From the NCBI RefSeq assembly GCF_028453695.1, contig NC_135775.1, forward strand, positions 22,664,545 to 22,728,544: a stretch of 64,000 nt of DNA. Direction: 5' to 3'. Both the position numbers and the translations under genes were made by a program. The notes under the pieces are model-generated. The model searched no databases and had not been told where the DNA came from. It worked only from the letters and a program-made list of their open reading frames with translations. Origin of the DNA: Augochlora pura. Taxonomy: Eukaryota > Arthropoda > Insecta > Hymenoptera > Halictidae. Numbering within the stretch: position 1 is the stretch's first letter; each line of letters begins with the position of its first letter. Below, piece after piece: positions 21,338 through 34,757 of the stretch.

Positions 21338-22622
21338 CGCGGAGAACACGATAACGAGGATGCGATTACATCGGGGGACTCGTTTGTGCGCCCCTCTCGT
21401 GCCGAGCAGACTTTCTTCTGTCTCTCGGTCACGTCTCGAAGCAGTGACGCTTAACCGTTTTACGTCGATGCACCCGCAATTCGCAACCCGGAACCCCCTA
21501 ACACAAATTATCGATCCCACCGCCGTCGTTTGCTCGCTCGCGGTTCCCGAGAATTGTTCTTCTACCTGTCACAGTCGACCCGCCTGCTCGGAATTCTCGT
21601 CATACTGTGCGGCGCCGTGCTGCGACGGCAACGTCCACCGTCTGAAGGAATTTTCGGAAGAATTTGTCCCGTCAAATGATTCGTTCCTTTCTGGTCTTAT
21701 CACCGAGCGTACGACGTTGTCACGTGTTTTTAACGTTGCTGTACACGTTATTATTCGACCGCTTCGGAATTTCACGTGTGCATAGAATTTTGAATAGACG
21801 TGTAGACAGTGATGAAATCAATACGCTTTTCTAACTAGGCCAGACGTGCTCGTCTACGAGAAATAATTATATTCTTATACAGGAATTTCGTAGTATCCTT
21901 TTCGTCAAAGAAATTGCATTGATAGGATCGTTACCGATGTAAATCAACATTAAGCTCACGGATTTTGGATGAAACTTTAAGAATGAAATTTAAGATTAAA
22001 ATTAATATACTTAATTGCCTAAATTGCGAGATTTATAAATCCATATAATACTTATCAAAGCTTGTTGATTAAATATTATCAGTACGCGTCAACTTGTAGA
22101 GCTTCTACGATTATTTTTTTACTCGCGGAAGTCGTGCTTCAAGGGGCTAACGAGGGAGCTAGAATTTTGAGAAAAATCCGACGAATAAGGCTAAACTGTA
22201 TCCGCCACTTGGCTCCCCGATTCGTTCGAATATCTTGAATAGTAATAAAGAAGAAAAAGGGGCGACTTGTAAAGTTGAAGGTATTCGCCGGATGGCTGCA
22301 TATTTATGGCTGATCGTTCGAAGAATCTCGGGAATCGCGAGTTCGAGGATTCGTGTCTCGCCGCCTGAAATCCTGCGGAGCTTGCCATCCCTTTTCCGGA
22401 CCCGTGTAGAGTCGTCCACCCCCTCGTTTCGACCGGGCGTCTTTTCTCAATGAAACTTTTCAAGTGTTTCGGTACGGCCGAGTGGCGGTCGGCCTCGGCT
22501 CGACTGTTCCCGTCTCCATAGGGATTGGAAGTTGAAACCTAGCCGACTGGTCCGTCGAGAAAGAGTCCGAGATAGCCGAGGGAAAAAGGCGAGGCGAGCG
22601 GTCGCGAGAGGGTTGGAGAGAA

Positions 22623-22625
<3 letters not shown>

Positions 22626-22655
<30 letters not shown>
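22626..22655 (+). repeat. (GA)n microsatellite
   Basis: About 14 GA units in a purine-rich flank. Confidence 0.9.
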
Positions 22656-22661
<6 letters not shown>

Positions 22662-23655
22662 GAGAGGTAGATGAGAGCTCGGTTAAGGTGAACAGACTCC
22701 GAAGGAAATTGGCAGAATGGCCCCGACGAAAGGTTCCTCCTCTCGAGCTGTTCTCCGCTCTTCTCTTTCGCGGCCGCGTTGCTCTTTTTCTGGCCAGGAG
22801 GAAAGGTAAGAAGGCTTTGTCCGGGCACGATGCCACCGCTGGCAAGAGAAAATTGCGATTTATCAGAGTGCGTGCTTGTCACGGGGGCGCTGTTTTCTCT
22901 GGAAAGCTTCTGGAAAGATTTTCATCGCGCGGAAACATCTTCGAGGCTGTCGCGAAGCCAACGAACGAACGAGCCCGGGACTCGTAGCCGCTTTCGCCTC
23001 GATAAGTTCCTCGAGGATAAGCTCCCGCGAGCTACCGCATAAACCTTTCTTGTTTCCCGGGGCCGAAGTTACCGCGAATATTTCACCGTGAAATATATCC
23101 GCGCGAGCGCGCGCGCGCGCCCCCACGAACGATCCGAACTATCGCGCCGGCCGCAAACTCTTAATCGATTTCCGCGGCGGCAAATTTTCTAATTGGGTCG
23201 TTCGCCGATCGGTTTTTCGTTTCCGCTCTTTCCACCGCCTTCCCCCCCCCCCCTTCCCCTCCCTACGCGTTTCGCTTTCTTGTTAGAGCCCCGTCGAATA
23301 TATTCGCGGGGGTGTCCTGCCAGTCACGTTTTCCCATCAAAATGTAGATGCAGCGCGGACAGCCGGCGGACGTATATTATTTTTTTTTCCGGCGGATCCC
23401 TAAGCGTTATTTATGCCCGACTTCGAAATTCCGGCGTTGCCGCCGCCACGGCGAGGGAACCGGCCACGCGGTCGATCATTATTCTCGTATCACGGGCGAG
23501 AAGGGGATTTCCCTCGATATTCCCCGTGAATTCCGTGACCGATTTCGGGGTGGGGGATCAAGGGGCGCCGGCGAGATCGACAGCTCCGAATCGTTTTGCA
23601 TTTACCGCGACGGGGACCGCGTGCGCGATCCCGACCCTTTCCGATGCTCGGCTTT

Positions 23656-23700
23656 TCATCAACCCCGACGCCGCCGCCGTCGCCGCCGCCGCCCGCGGAA
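23656..23700 (+). repeat. (GCC)n-rich patch
   Basis: Imperfect GCC repeats (CGCCGCCGCCGTCGCCGCCG). A (GC)n patch precedes it at 23099-23120. Confidence 0.75.
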
Positions 23701-26252
23701 ATCGCGGGGGCCGCTCTCTAGGAAAAATACACGTCTGTCAGCCGAAACGAGGCGAAGCGATCACCTGTTGCTTAATAATGCTCGCGCCGTCTCGCGAAGA
23801 TCGCGGATTCATTCGCGGCAGTCGCGCCGAAACGAGACAAACAAAAGCAAACCGGGAGAATTGATTTTCCCGGTGGCGGCGCCGCGCCGCGTCCCGGCTT
23901 CTCTCCTCTACCCACATTTCCCTCTGCTCTTTTCCCGGACGACGCCTCTTCCTCGAAAATTCATTGGCTCGGCCCCGGCAGCCTAAGAGACTTTTCGTGA
24001 AACCGAGAGCTCGGAGGAGGAGGTGGAGACTCTTTTTAAATCCTCCGCGCAAAGGAAACACGGCTGACCCTCCCGGCCTTCGGGAAAACAATTTTGTTCT
24101 AGTCTGCCGTAAAGCCGGCAACCTTCTCTATTCTCCGGGTACCAAACAAATTTCGCGAACAAAGTCGTTTCACAAGGTTTGCTGGCTACGGTTTCAGTAG
24201 ACCGAGGATCTTTACGGAAAATAATTGCGTCAATTGTAAAACGTAAGAGGATGGCTGGCGTATTATTCCGACGAAGATCTCTCGTTCCATATAAATGACA
24301 AATGTTTTGGACAAGTAGCACAGGTACGTCAAATTGCGTCACTCGAATGTAGACGACACGACGATCGACGTGTTAAAGAGCAACGTCGAAAAACGCTCGC
24401 AAAGTTTCCTAACGTGTATCCGCAAGTTTTCGTGTAGAGCGTATCTCGGACAAAGCGGGATTATTCCGTGGAAGATGGATATTAAAAGTAGACGGTGTAA
24501 ACTTGGTAGCAGAATCTTGGGATCCAGAATCGATGGCGGCAGCCCGTGGATGCGGCGAAAATTTGCGTGCAAGACGCCCGGGAGGAGGCCGGGAGTTTGC
24601 CGTCCCGGCGCTCTTCACCCGGGGGCCGGAGGCGAACGGTAGTTCAATTTACGAAGTATTGGCACGGCAGCGGCTGGCTTGCGGTTCGCAACCGATGTTT
24701 CTCTACATCGAGAATGGCAGCAGGGGGCGCCGCAACCGTAATTACGTTTGATACGAAACGCCGGAGCGTCTCCTCCGGTTTTTTTCCGGGCCGTTGATGG
24801 GACGCGACTCTCCGAGCGTTTACGCGGCAGACTCCTTTATGAGACTCGGTGCCGGTCTCATAAAAGCGCCGCTTGCGGCCGCGGCGGTGGGCAGGGGGCA
24901 GGAGGCGAATTAAACTCGCATTTTTCACCGGCATTTCCGGCCACTCGGCGGGATTTCTCTGGGTTTCCGGCTGAGCGGGCATTAAAAGGTTTCGCGGTCC
25001 AAGATGATCGCGGTGCACGGCGCCGGCGAAGGGCGAGGAGAGACCGGGTCGGTTGCCGCGAAAATTTGTGGCCGGCTGACGGTGCGGAAGCGAGAATTAA
25101 TTCATTCCTGTCGGTGGCGCGCGAAAGACGCCTCAATAAGGAAAGAGCCAATAAACTACACTGGTTAAAATTCCCCGTAAATGTCCGGCGCATACGCGAC
25201 TCCGTAATTCAGCCGCACAGCGGCCGACGATGCAGGGTGATCCCTCTGTCTCGCTGCAGAGTGTGTTTCGCCTAACCGAGCACGGACGTAATGTGAATAA
25301 GAAAATGTATGCTTTGACTGTGAAAAGAATAGAACTGACCTGGAAGAATCTCTCCGCATTATGTGAATGAAGACATTGTTAACAGCACGTAAAGCAGATG
25401 GACGAAACGCCGTGTACGCTACGATAAGAATTTGGACGCGCGTTCTTGTAAAAATATGAGTTATGTTATTAGTTGTTCGGCATTGTACTGTCTAAAGAAA
25501 AGATGTGAGATCATGACCGAATATCACAATGATTTCTGAATATATTTTATCAATAACATACCTAGAATCTCATCCCCAATGAGGAAACAGCAATGACAAT
25601 TTTTCTGACAAGAAAACAGTAAATTTTATAGCATTTATTCACACGGTGCAGCAGTTATTTATCAAAACTGCTGTACGTCCATGTATTTATGAACGGTGGT
25701 GTACGCAGACTCGATGCACACTCGTGTGCACGCTTCGAGCACACACGACCGGCGCACCGGTCGCGTCTTACGTCATTTCGAGAGAAATCGATCTACGGCG
25801 AGATTGGGTGAGTTTGCGGGAAAGGCGCGCCTTCGACCGAGGGACGAGTAAATCGGGGTCCAAATCGAAACCGGCGAAATAAGCGACGGGCGAAATCGGA
25901 AAATTAAATCCGTGGCGGCGGGAAAAGGATGGGGAGGGGTGGGGGGGACCCGTCGCGGAAAGGCGAGAACCGGCGGCAGTTCCGCGGCTAGTAGCGTGTC
26001 TACCAGAGGGAGGGGAGAGGGGCCACCTTTTTCCTTTGACGGACTCCCGCGGAACGGTTGCCATACCTAATGGATAGATGGATGGCTGAATTTTCCGCGG
26101 GCGGAGGAAAACCGGAGGAACAGGGCCGTAGAATCGAGCAATTAAAGTTCTAAAAGACCGAAAGAAAAGTTGCTTCCCTTCGCGTTCGCCTCGCCCCGGC
26201 AATTCCTGCTTCTAGCGAAGTTTCTGCCCGGCGCGGAGCGGCGCGGCGCGGC

Positions 26253-26270
26253 CGTACGCGCGCGCGTACG
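26253..26270. repeat. Perfect 18-nt palindrome
   Basis: CGTACGCGCGCGCGTACG is its own reverse complement; it lies in a GCGCGG-rich patch. Confidence 0.85.
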
Positions 26271-26694
26271 CGGTGCGGCATCGCCAACGTGGAAGTCGAA
26301 TTTTTGCTGTATTCGCGGAAAATAATTAAACTCGTGTCTTCAGCCGGTCGTCAAACTTTCTCGGACGTTTTTTCAACTTTATCGGACTTTTAATTAACAG
26401 ATAGGTAACTGAGAAACTTGCACCCGTCGACCACTCCCTCGCTCTCTACCTCTCTCCCTCTTTTTCTAGCTCGCTCTCGCCGATCTCGCATCCCTGGACA
26501 ACGTTACATCCCGTCGACACGATTCGCAGGGTTGCACGGAATGATAATGGTTACGAGCGGGAAGGGGCTGGCGACGACCGTGATCGGCGACGCGATCGAG
26601 CAATGATTTACGAAAGTCGTGAAACGAGGCTAATGCGGAACGCTCGAAGTTAGAATAACGGCACGGCAACGGGTGGGGCGGGGAGGGTTAGCGT

Positions 26695-26752
26695 AGGCGG
26701 AAGCGGAGGCAGAAGCGCAGCCAGAAGCGGAGGCGGCGGCAGCAGCAGCAGG
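26695..26752 (+). repeat. GCGGAAGCGGAGGC minisatellite-like patch
   Basis: Imperfect repeats of about six bases (GCGGAAGCGGAGGCAGAAGC) ending in a short (CAG)n. Confidence 0.75.
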
Positions 26753-28904
26753 TGGTGTAATAGCGAGCGGAGAGGGTCTCGTAATATTCAAGCTACCCCT
26801 TCAGGAACGATTCAAGTCGACTCATCTTAACGAGGCCTTGCATCAAGTGGCTTGGTTTCGAGTACCGGCTCTAGGGGATTAGGCTCTAAAGACCAAACTC
26901 GTCTCGAATGAGAGACGGAAGGCGAAGGACGCCGCGGCGAAAGCCACCCTAAATCGTCTTTTGATCTTGTAATTAATTCTGCACGCATTACGCTTGTCCA
27001 GAAGAAACGAAACCGGGACTCTCTCGCTCGCTGGTGCTCGGCCGGGTTCGTAGGCGGGTCGATAAAAGAAAAACACAGGGACGGAGATAGAGGGACGACT
27101 AGCGGAAGAAAGGCGGGGTGGAAAAGGCCGGGAAAAGGGTGGAGAAGGGCGGAAAAAAGGAGGAACGGCGCGGTCCGGGGGACCGGGGGAGGGGGGGGGG
27201 GTGACGGGGGCACGGTGGGCGAGGGAAGCGGAGAGGAGAGGAGAATGGAGAAAGTAGCAAGAGGAGGAATGCTTGGTAACGATGAGGAAATAAAGTGCGC
27301 GAGCCTGTTGAAGCTTTTCATTTCGACCGAGAGTCGATAGCACTCTTTACCTCTTAGTTCTTATCAATTGAATGGAAGTCGTGCCTTTATGCATGTTTGA
27401 TGGAACGACTTACAGCCAGCGCTTGTATTTATTCATCCGATTACAATATCGTGAATATAAAGTGCCGCCGGAGATTTATCAGCGAAGAATTGATATCGGG
27501 GGCGCGGCGTAACGGCGAAAAGAGAGGCGGAGAGGAAGGGAGTGAAAAAGAGGGAGTGAGAGAGAGAGAGAAGGAGAGAGGAGCGCTGGAATAAAGGGAA
27601 AGCGAAGCTTGGCTGATCGGAAACTCAAAGTTTACCGATGCTTCTTTTTTCCCCCTACCGGTTTCAATCGCGCACGCTTTTCAGGAACGCGATATTCCCG
27701 TACCGAGCATTTCCATCAATTAATTATTTCGCAGTGGCTTCGAGGAGGTCGCTACCACACCCCACTCGTTCAGCTTCCACCGGGGATAGCGGGGCGGCAG
27801 AGCCGTGCCACCGTATTATGCCGGCCGGCAGCGATCGTTTTAAATTGAAGCGGCCATTACTCGCATCGCGCTGCATCGCGATCGGCACACTTTCGTTCCA
27901 GGTCCGAAGCCGGCGTAAAAATAAATTGCGACCCGCATCAGTCGCAAGCGTTTCCATTCCGTCGCGGACACGCCCGCGGACTCTCGGAACGAATCGGAAT
28001 ACATTATGAACCGGAGGGTCACCGGCGCTAAGTGCATCACGCGCTTAGGGGCTCGAGGACGTGGTCGGAAAGGAAACAAGGCGGAGACGACGCGACGCAC
28101 TGTTCCCGCCACGGAACCCGCTTTGCTTCGCCAGCCGACGATACGGTTAAATAGGGTGTATCGAAAAGAGTTACCGGAAAATGAGGAACGAAATCGGCTC
28201 GGGCTTCCGACCGAGACGTCCGCGGGGCGGAAAACGGCGAGAAACGATCGGACACGAGCCCACTCGACAGTGACACACGGATCTTCGTAAATTCGTTAAA
28301 AGTCCCATCGATTTTTGTCCGTCTCGTCGAGCTATTTTAACTCTGGATCTCTCGCACGTCTAATACGATATAAATTATTTCTACCGCGCGCGATTTTATT
28401 CATCCGGCGCATCTGCAAATCGGGCACAATTACACTTTCAGCGATTCGCCGTGCACGAATTTAGCAATATAAAAATTGCCGGTGTCTGCCCGCGCAGCGG
28501 AACTCCATTTATCGGAATGAAATTTCGGCCGACGCAGGATGTAATGAACTTCTGGCGAACTCCTCTCTCGCGCGCGCGAACTATCGAACGTTACTCCAAT
28601 CATGATAATAATAATTAGACCGCGAACTGTGCGCATTTATGAGAATAATTTGTAGATGGAGCGTAGAACGGTAAAACGATCCAAAGACTTTAACGCTGCT
28701 GTGGAATTATTTCCAAGATAACGGATATATTAAAATAAAAAATAACTATTATTTTAGTATTAATATTATAAAGCATAACTTATTATTTTAGATAATTTTT
28801 ATTTTATATAAAATCTGCAATTTGATATTTATCTGATCGACTAAAGAAAGTCTTACAGGTAGGGTTATAATAGTATAACAATACGTTACACAAGTAGCAA
28901 TTGC

Positions 28905-28928
28905 GTGAATCGAACCCTATCGATTCAC
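28905..28928. repeat. Perfect 9-bp hairpin with 6-nt loop
   Basis: GTGAATCGA at 28905-28913 pairs with TCGATTCAC at 28920-28928. It contains a GTTCGATTC string like a tRNA B-box on the minus strand, but no tRNA fold fits. Confidence 0.8.
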
Positions 28929-29620
28929 ACACGGCTCGCTTCAATCCGGCTACCTGTGCCGGAATTACGGTTATTCGAACGAGAAATTACAACCATTATA
29001 CGAATCTACCCTGTTATACACGGTGTACGTAGCACGCGGGCGCGCGTAGTGTGTTCTCAAGTTTCGGGCATGCCATAAACGCATAGAGGTCCATTTCCCT
29101 TGTCGTCTCGCGAGATAGGGCGAGGGCTCGCGTGTGGACCCGCGCGGCCGTAACACGGGGTCCACCCTCCCCGCTATTTGTCGTGGAGACCCTACGAGAA
29201 CCTTTTCAGATCGTTGGCCGCCGCCAGGTTCTTATGCTCGGCTCGCCGCAACCTACTCGGTAGATTTCTCCGAGACCGAGGAAATCCCACGAAAATGGCC
29301 CAAAGGGTGGCCGGTAACGATTTGCAAACAAGCCGGCGGAGTCGGTAATACCGGTGTTTGCGTTCCGACGTTTTCTTTGCTGGCCGGGGGAGGGGGGAGA
29401 GAGAGATCGGTCGCGCGCGCGGCGAGAGCTTTGAGTTTTTCCCGTGGCCAGGCCGCGGAAACAACGCGAAGAAACGGGGCGGTTTTGTTGCGACGGGGTT
29501 CACGGAAAAGCGACCGTATAAACGACGCGAAACACCGGTTTCGAACGCCCGATTCTTTCCGCGTCCGATGGCCGAATAACGATTTTTCCGAATTCTCTCG
29601 AAACCGGCAGGACACGGATA

Positions 29621-29645
29621 GAGAGAGAGAGAGAGAGAGAGAGAG
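29621..29645 (+). repeat. (GA)n microsatellite
   Basis: About 12 GA units. Confidence 0.9.
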
Positions 29646-30039
29646 GGGGAGGGTGGAATCCACCTCGCCCTAACCGGGGCGAAATTCGAGCGTCAAACAT
29701 TTCGGCCGACGGATACACGCTCGTAGCGGTGACTCGCGCCATTTATAAACGCGTCTGGCAGAGGCAGCTCGGATTTTCGGAAACACATTTCCCGGCCCGG
29801 GAAAAAGCGAAAGTGACGGGGAATCCGCGTTATCGATGGCAAAGTAAATGGAGGGCTTGCGCGGAACATCCATGATTAAAGTGCAAAACCTCGTACGCTG
29901 ATATTCGATGATTCAATGGCCGCCCGGAAGAATGCGGACTTCGATTACGCGTGAAAAAAACGCGATAGTTGCCCCCCCACTGACAAAGAAGGGATCGGGC
30001 TCGTTATCGACAATTATTCTTCTCGCGTCGGAGTCGTTC

Positions 30040-30580
30040 CTTTTTAGTTTCCGTCTTTATCGTATCTTTTTATCTGATCTCTGAGAAAGAGAGGGTTTTT
30101 TTGGGTGACCGTCTCCTGATATTTTATAGGGGACCAAAAAATAAGAGATACGTGTTTTTTCGTATTTAGAGGGTGAAACCCTTGTAGGATGGTTTTTGGA
30201 AGCTTATAGGATGAGATGCGAAGATTTGTGGTATATCTGCGTGGGTGAACAATATGTTTGTTGTCGGTCACCCTTATTACAGAGTAAACTACCCTTAATC
30301 GTTCAAATATATTCGAGAGACTTGAAACCTGTATTATAATTAATAAATCTTAGATTCGATGCTATCAAATTATTGCATGCTGAGACATTAATAATATATC
30401 CCCGATTAGCAAACTTCATTTCTCAAAAATGAAGTGCCTAGTTTTTAAAAAAAAATTATTCTTTTATAAAAATATAAAATTTAATATTAATTTAACATCT
30501 GACATTAGATTAAAACTATATAGAATTCGATACTAATTTTTCAACTAATCTAAATATAAAAATGGATCAGGACGAAACAC
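30040..30580. other. AT-rich block with short terminal inverted repeats
   Basis: Between 30103 and 30273 the sequence is bounded by inverted copies of GGGTGACCG (30103-30111 and 30265-30273) and has a T/G-biased composition unlike its GC-rich flanks. A 75-residue minus-strand frame covers it, with no recognised motif. It may be a fragment of a dispersed repeat; the family is unknown. Confidence 0.4.
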
Positions 30581-33369
30581 GTGTCTCTTATTTCCTTCTC
30601 CCCTGTAACATATCCTCGAACCAAAGCAATCCGAGTCGGACGGCTAAAAACCCTCCCCTAAGCTTCAACCGCCCATCGACTCGAGAAAGCGAGAGACAAT
30701 ATCTCCTCAGAAACGCATAATCTTTCGCGCAACCAATTGCCCGTCTTCCAGCAGAAACGACGAACAGTTTCGATTGGCCTCGCGCGTCTCCGATTCGCAA
30801 TGTCGTTGCGCCGGTGGCCCGGGGGAGCAGTGCGCAATAATTTCGCACGGCAATAATTCCATTGTAAGTCGGGGGTGCGACCGTAGCAGCGATCGGGCGT
30901 CGGTATCGCGCGTCGCCTATCTGCCGAAGCAATTTGCCAATGGCGATCGCGATATCCGGGGCGTCTCGGAGGTGCTGGTAAATCATTGATGCGTCTCGAT
31001 ACGCGGTCGTCGAACGACCCGAATCAATTACCAGGTGTAACCGATAGCGGCTCCGCGGGTCCGTCCGTGATCGAACCGTTGCAATACTTAGCAGCCTCCG
31101 CCGTAACAGGTTTCGGATGAATCGGAGATGCGACGGTGACTCGCGGGACGGCGCGCGGGGGGGAGGGGGGCCAGGCCGGGTTCACCGAATCAATATTGTG
31201 TCAGTGGACTGGTATATATTTTTTTTCTCTCTCCCGTCGACCGAAACGAGTCGCGCGCGCGTCACCGCCAGGAGGAATTTCTGTCTGCTTCGAGTGACGC
31301 TTGTGATGGGCAAGCAAATTTGAGTTACACCACAAATTGGATTCAAATTACAAACTGATTGGCAACGCATATTAATGATATCGCGAATTCGCGCACGGTC
31401 GCCGGGCGCTTACGGAATAAATGTAAATATCGAAAGCACGATATCAAATATTCGTTGGTCCATTAGCTAATTAATCCGATGCATTAGAGAAAATATGATA
31501 TGGTTTAGTGGTGGTGGCGCGTGGGTGTGCGCCTCTGCACGATGGAATTGCGAAGCGTCGAAACGATGGCGGTAGAGACTAGTCGCGCGCGCGCGTGTGC
31601 CGACGGCTTCGGCCGCGTGGTACGTGTTTCGGATCGGATCGGCCCGGATCTCTGCCTCTCCGCGCCTCCGTTCGGCGTGTGTGTCGCGATGTCGACGGCC
31701 TCGTAGACAATCGGGGGAGGTTTCGGTGATCGCGATTGAAACAGGTTCACCGACTAATGGACATCCGGCATTTCTCGGCGGAGTTAAGCCCCAGAAATTC
31801 CCGCGACCGCCGCCGCGTCCCCGATCTATCTCGGAACTTTCCCTTCTTACGATCCCGATTCCCCGGAGGAGAGAGCCGTCTGTTCGCCGATCAAGGGAAA
31901 ATTGCCAGGCCGGCAATTACCGAGGCCATTTCATCGAACGAATTTCCATTCTAGTCCTCTCCCTTTCTCACTCTCCACGGTTATTAAGTTGCCGGCGTTC
32001 GAATCGGTCGCGCGGATATTTAACTGCCGCAAATAGAAGCGTAACTCTCCCCCCCCCCCTCTCTCTCCCTCTCTCTTTCTCTTTCTCTACCGTGCGAGTC
32101 TGATATACAGCGGCCGTAAAGCAAGGAATATTAAAAAAACAGGTCCCGGCTCTGATTATATTCGCGGCGCCGCGCCCGCGTTCTTGGCCGCCTCTTAAAT
32201 TATTCGGCTCCGCGGGAAAACGGCGGGAAACCCCGCCTTTCCCGCAGTCGCGCGTACGTTTAACGAAGTGTCTACAATTTGGGTCAACCCGAGTACGCGA
32301 ACCGGGGCGTATTGGTTTTTCAATGGGGCTCGCTATTCGATTATAAAGCCTGGGTCACCGATCGTCTGAACATCTGCTCTTCGTAGAATCACGTATTGGT
32401 TTTTCTAAGAGCGCCGCTTAAAAAACGAACGCTGCCGCACCGCCGGGATCAAAAGTCGATCGGCACGCTGAAGCTGAAACATAATTTCGACTTGCTCGCA
32501 TGGCGGAACGTTAATTTATTTAAAGTCCAGCACGAAGGTTTTTCCTTGGCTCAGTTTGAGTTATTTAAACGACTTCTGTTGTAATGAATGTTGAAATGAA
32601 GTGGAAACGCTTTTATAATTTTAGCAATTAAATGGATTAGAATTATAATAGATAGAGTAATATGCAGTATTGGATTTTTAAGTGAAAAATATTGAATCGA
32701 ATGATTTTCTTTATTTTAAGTGAATTGAAACAAGTGGGGCACATTTCGATTAAATCAACGGTTTTTGGAAAAATATATACAGTTTTATATATTTACTTGA
32801 ACATCCGACATGTCATATCCACCAACCTAATAATTGGTACAATTAATTGTGTTACAGTATTTCAAGGAAAAATGAAAAGTTTGAAAGTTAATTTCATTTA
32901 TTTCACTTCTCCTCTTTTATCGTATTGCATCTATGAATTACATTTGTAATAGACCCGAGCAAAATTTTTCGAAAATGTCGCCAGCGTTATGATGCTCAAC
33001 CCATTCAATTGCGGAAGATAAAAAGAGGAAGCCGGTCGTTCATGACCGGTTCAACAGTTCCACAGTTAAAAGGGAAAGCTGGCCTTATATTATTCCGCGG
33101 GGAATCGCTTTGTGCCGTTTGTGGACGGGTTTCGGTCGCATCCGTCGCATCAATCGTGCATTTTTAAACCGACCGTGATTCACGGGGAGAAGATCAGAGA
33201 GATCGGCGCACGATTTCGGGGCCGCTTTGAATACGGTGTTCGCGCGATCCAACGAATCCTCTCTTTCTCGGGGAAAACTTTCGCCCGAGTCCCTCGAACT
33301 TCCCGTGTCGGAGGCGACCAGGAACGAAAGAATGTAGCCACTTTCGGCGAGCCTAGGTCGGTCGTAAGC

Positions 33370-33415
33370 CTCTCTCTCTCTCCCTCCCTCTCTCTCTCTT
33401 TCTTTCTTTCTCTTC
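33370..33415 (+). repeat. (CT)n tract
   Basis: CT repeats mixed with CCCT and TTTC units over about 45 nt. Confidence 0.88.
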
Positions 33416-33934
33416 GCCGTTCTCTTCTCGGCCGGCTTTCAGAAAAATTCGCCCGCGGAAGAAGCGAGCCCCCGTAAATACGTCGATTCAGCCCACGCTC
33501 CGTATTCTTAAGTAATTCATAAGTAGCCAGCAGCCTCGGGAATGGTTTTATTTTCCTTCTCGCTCTATCCGCGGGACGACCCACTGCGCATTCGACCGTT
33601 TTCGAGCGTTTCATTTAAAGGAAGCAAAAATTTCCCGTGAATACCGGCGAGCGCTACAAGCCGGGGCCACGGTTTGGAATTGCTCGCGGGTCTCGCCGCT
33701 GCGATCCCAAGGACGAAACTTTTGCCGCCGATAGACAGGGTAATGCGGGTTACACGGTGTACGGCCGCCTGGTCGGCGTGCGAGCGAGCAAGGCCGCGCG
33801 GAAGGCGAGCGCATGGAGCGAGTAGGGTTGCGAGAGCGATCCCGGAATAGGGTCGGGCCACGAGTTCTTTTCAAGACCGGCTCGTTTTGCTCGGATCGAT
33901 GATTATTCGCGCGTATCCCTCGAATATTCCGGGA

Positions 33935-34007
33935 CCCCCCCCCCCCCCCCCCTCTCTCTCTTTCTCTTTTTCACGATAGAAACGAAGAGAGAGAGAGAGA
34001 GAGAGAG
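33935..34007 (+). repeat. Poly-C, (CT)n and facing (GA)n cluster
   Basis: Eighteen C (33935-33952) run into (CT)n (to 33970), followed after 16 nt by (GA)n (33987-34007). CT and GA arms on the same strand can pair with each other. Confidence 0.88.
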
Positions 34008-34504
34008 TGTGAGAGATCGTCGACAGGCAGCAGCAGCAACTCGAACGTTGCTCGCGCGCCCCGAGTTTCGCGTTGTTCCGTCGCGGGTAATGGCTCTTGG
34101 CAAACCCGGTTGGTCTCTCTCTCTCGCTCTCTCTTTTTCTCTCTGCTTTTTTCCCCCTCTTTTCTTTAATATGGAAAAGTTGCCGAATAGCCTGTAGCGT
34201 GGCTTTCGATCGTGAGAAATTGGGGCCAGAACGTCGCCGGCGGTGCCGCGAACAGGAAAGAAAAAAGTGCAGGAAGAAGGAAGCCTCCAGACAAGCGTGG
34301 CAAAGCGCGGAATCTCTCCATCAAAAGCTCAACAAAAGCTTGTTCAGGGCTTCGGCTTGCCGGGTAGGAAGGAAAAGGGGATGAGACGGCGAAAGAAGGG
34401 GATGTGCCAGAGAATGCCAGCTAATGTCTGAGACGCGTCAGCGAATGGGAGGCCAAGGGAGTGGCGTAAGCAACAGAAAACGCGGAAAAAGGCGCCGTCG
34501 GTGA

Positions 34505-34757
34505 GGGAGATAGAGAGAGAGAGCGAGATAGAGAGATAGAGAAAGGAAGAGCGAGAAAGAGAAAGGGAGTTAGGGGGGAGCGGGAGGCTGGGAGATAGAA
34601 GGGAAAAAAGTATCCGGAGAAAACGCGGAATGCGCAGCGGATAAAGCGGACCGTCTGAATGCCTTTAAAACATTCGCGAGCAGCTCGTATCGCGTTAAAC
34701 ACTCGCCTCATCGAGAGAGAGAGAGAGAGAGAGAGGGAGTGAGAGAGAGAGAGGAAC
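34505..34757 (+). repeat. Two GA-rich tracts
   Basis: Purine tract 34505-34570 (GA, GATA and GAAA units) and a cleaner (GA)n at 34711-34757. Confidence 0.85.

Larger units (their letters stand above)
17114..24120. other. Putative Lar intron between Ig1 and Ig2 exons, first part
   Basis: It starts with the acceptor of the Ig2 exon (gttgcag on the minus strand). AT-rich near the exon, at 18230-18560 and at 21780-22140; otherwise GC-rich with ACG, GA, GCC and poly-C repeats. I searched the minus strand for Ig1 hallmarks (YECVAENG-type and WRKNGK-type strings) and found none. Confidence 0.55.
24121..30040. other. Intronic or intergenic sequence, no gene seen
   Basis: AT-rich islands at about 24120-24520, 25280-25660 and 28620-28960 separate GC-rich stretches. 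Contains a GCGGAAGCGGAGG-type hexamer patch (26695-26752), poly-G (27190-27201), GA repeats (27545-27580, 29621-29645), the palindrome at 26253 and the hairpin at 28905. No coding signal. Confidence 0.55.

Noticed and set aside
28905..28928. Possible tRNA B-box (GTTCGATTC on the minus strand)
   Set aside because: No T-stem, anticodon arm or acceptor stem can be drawn around it; it is explained by a simple 9-bp hairpin.
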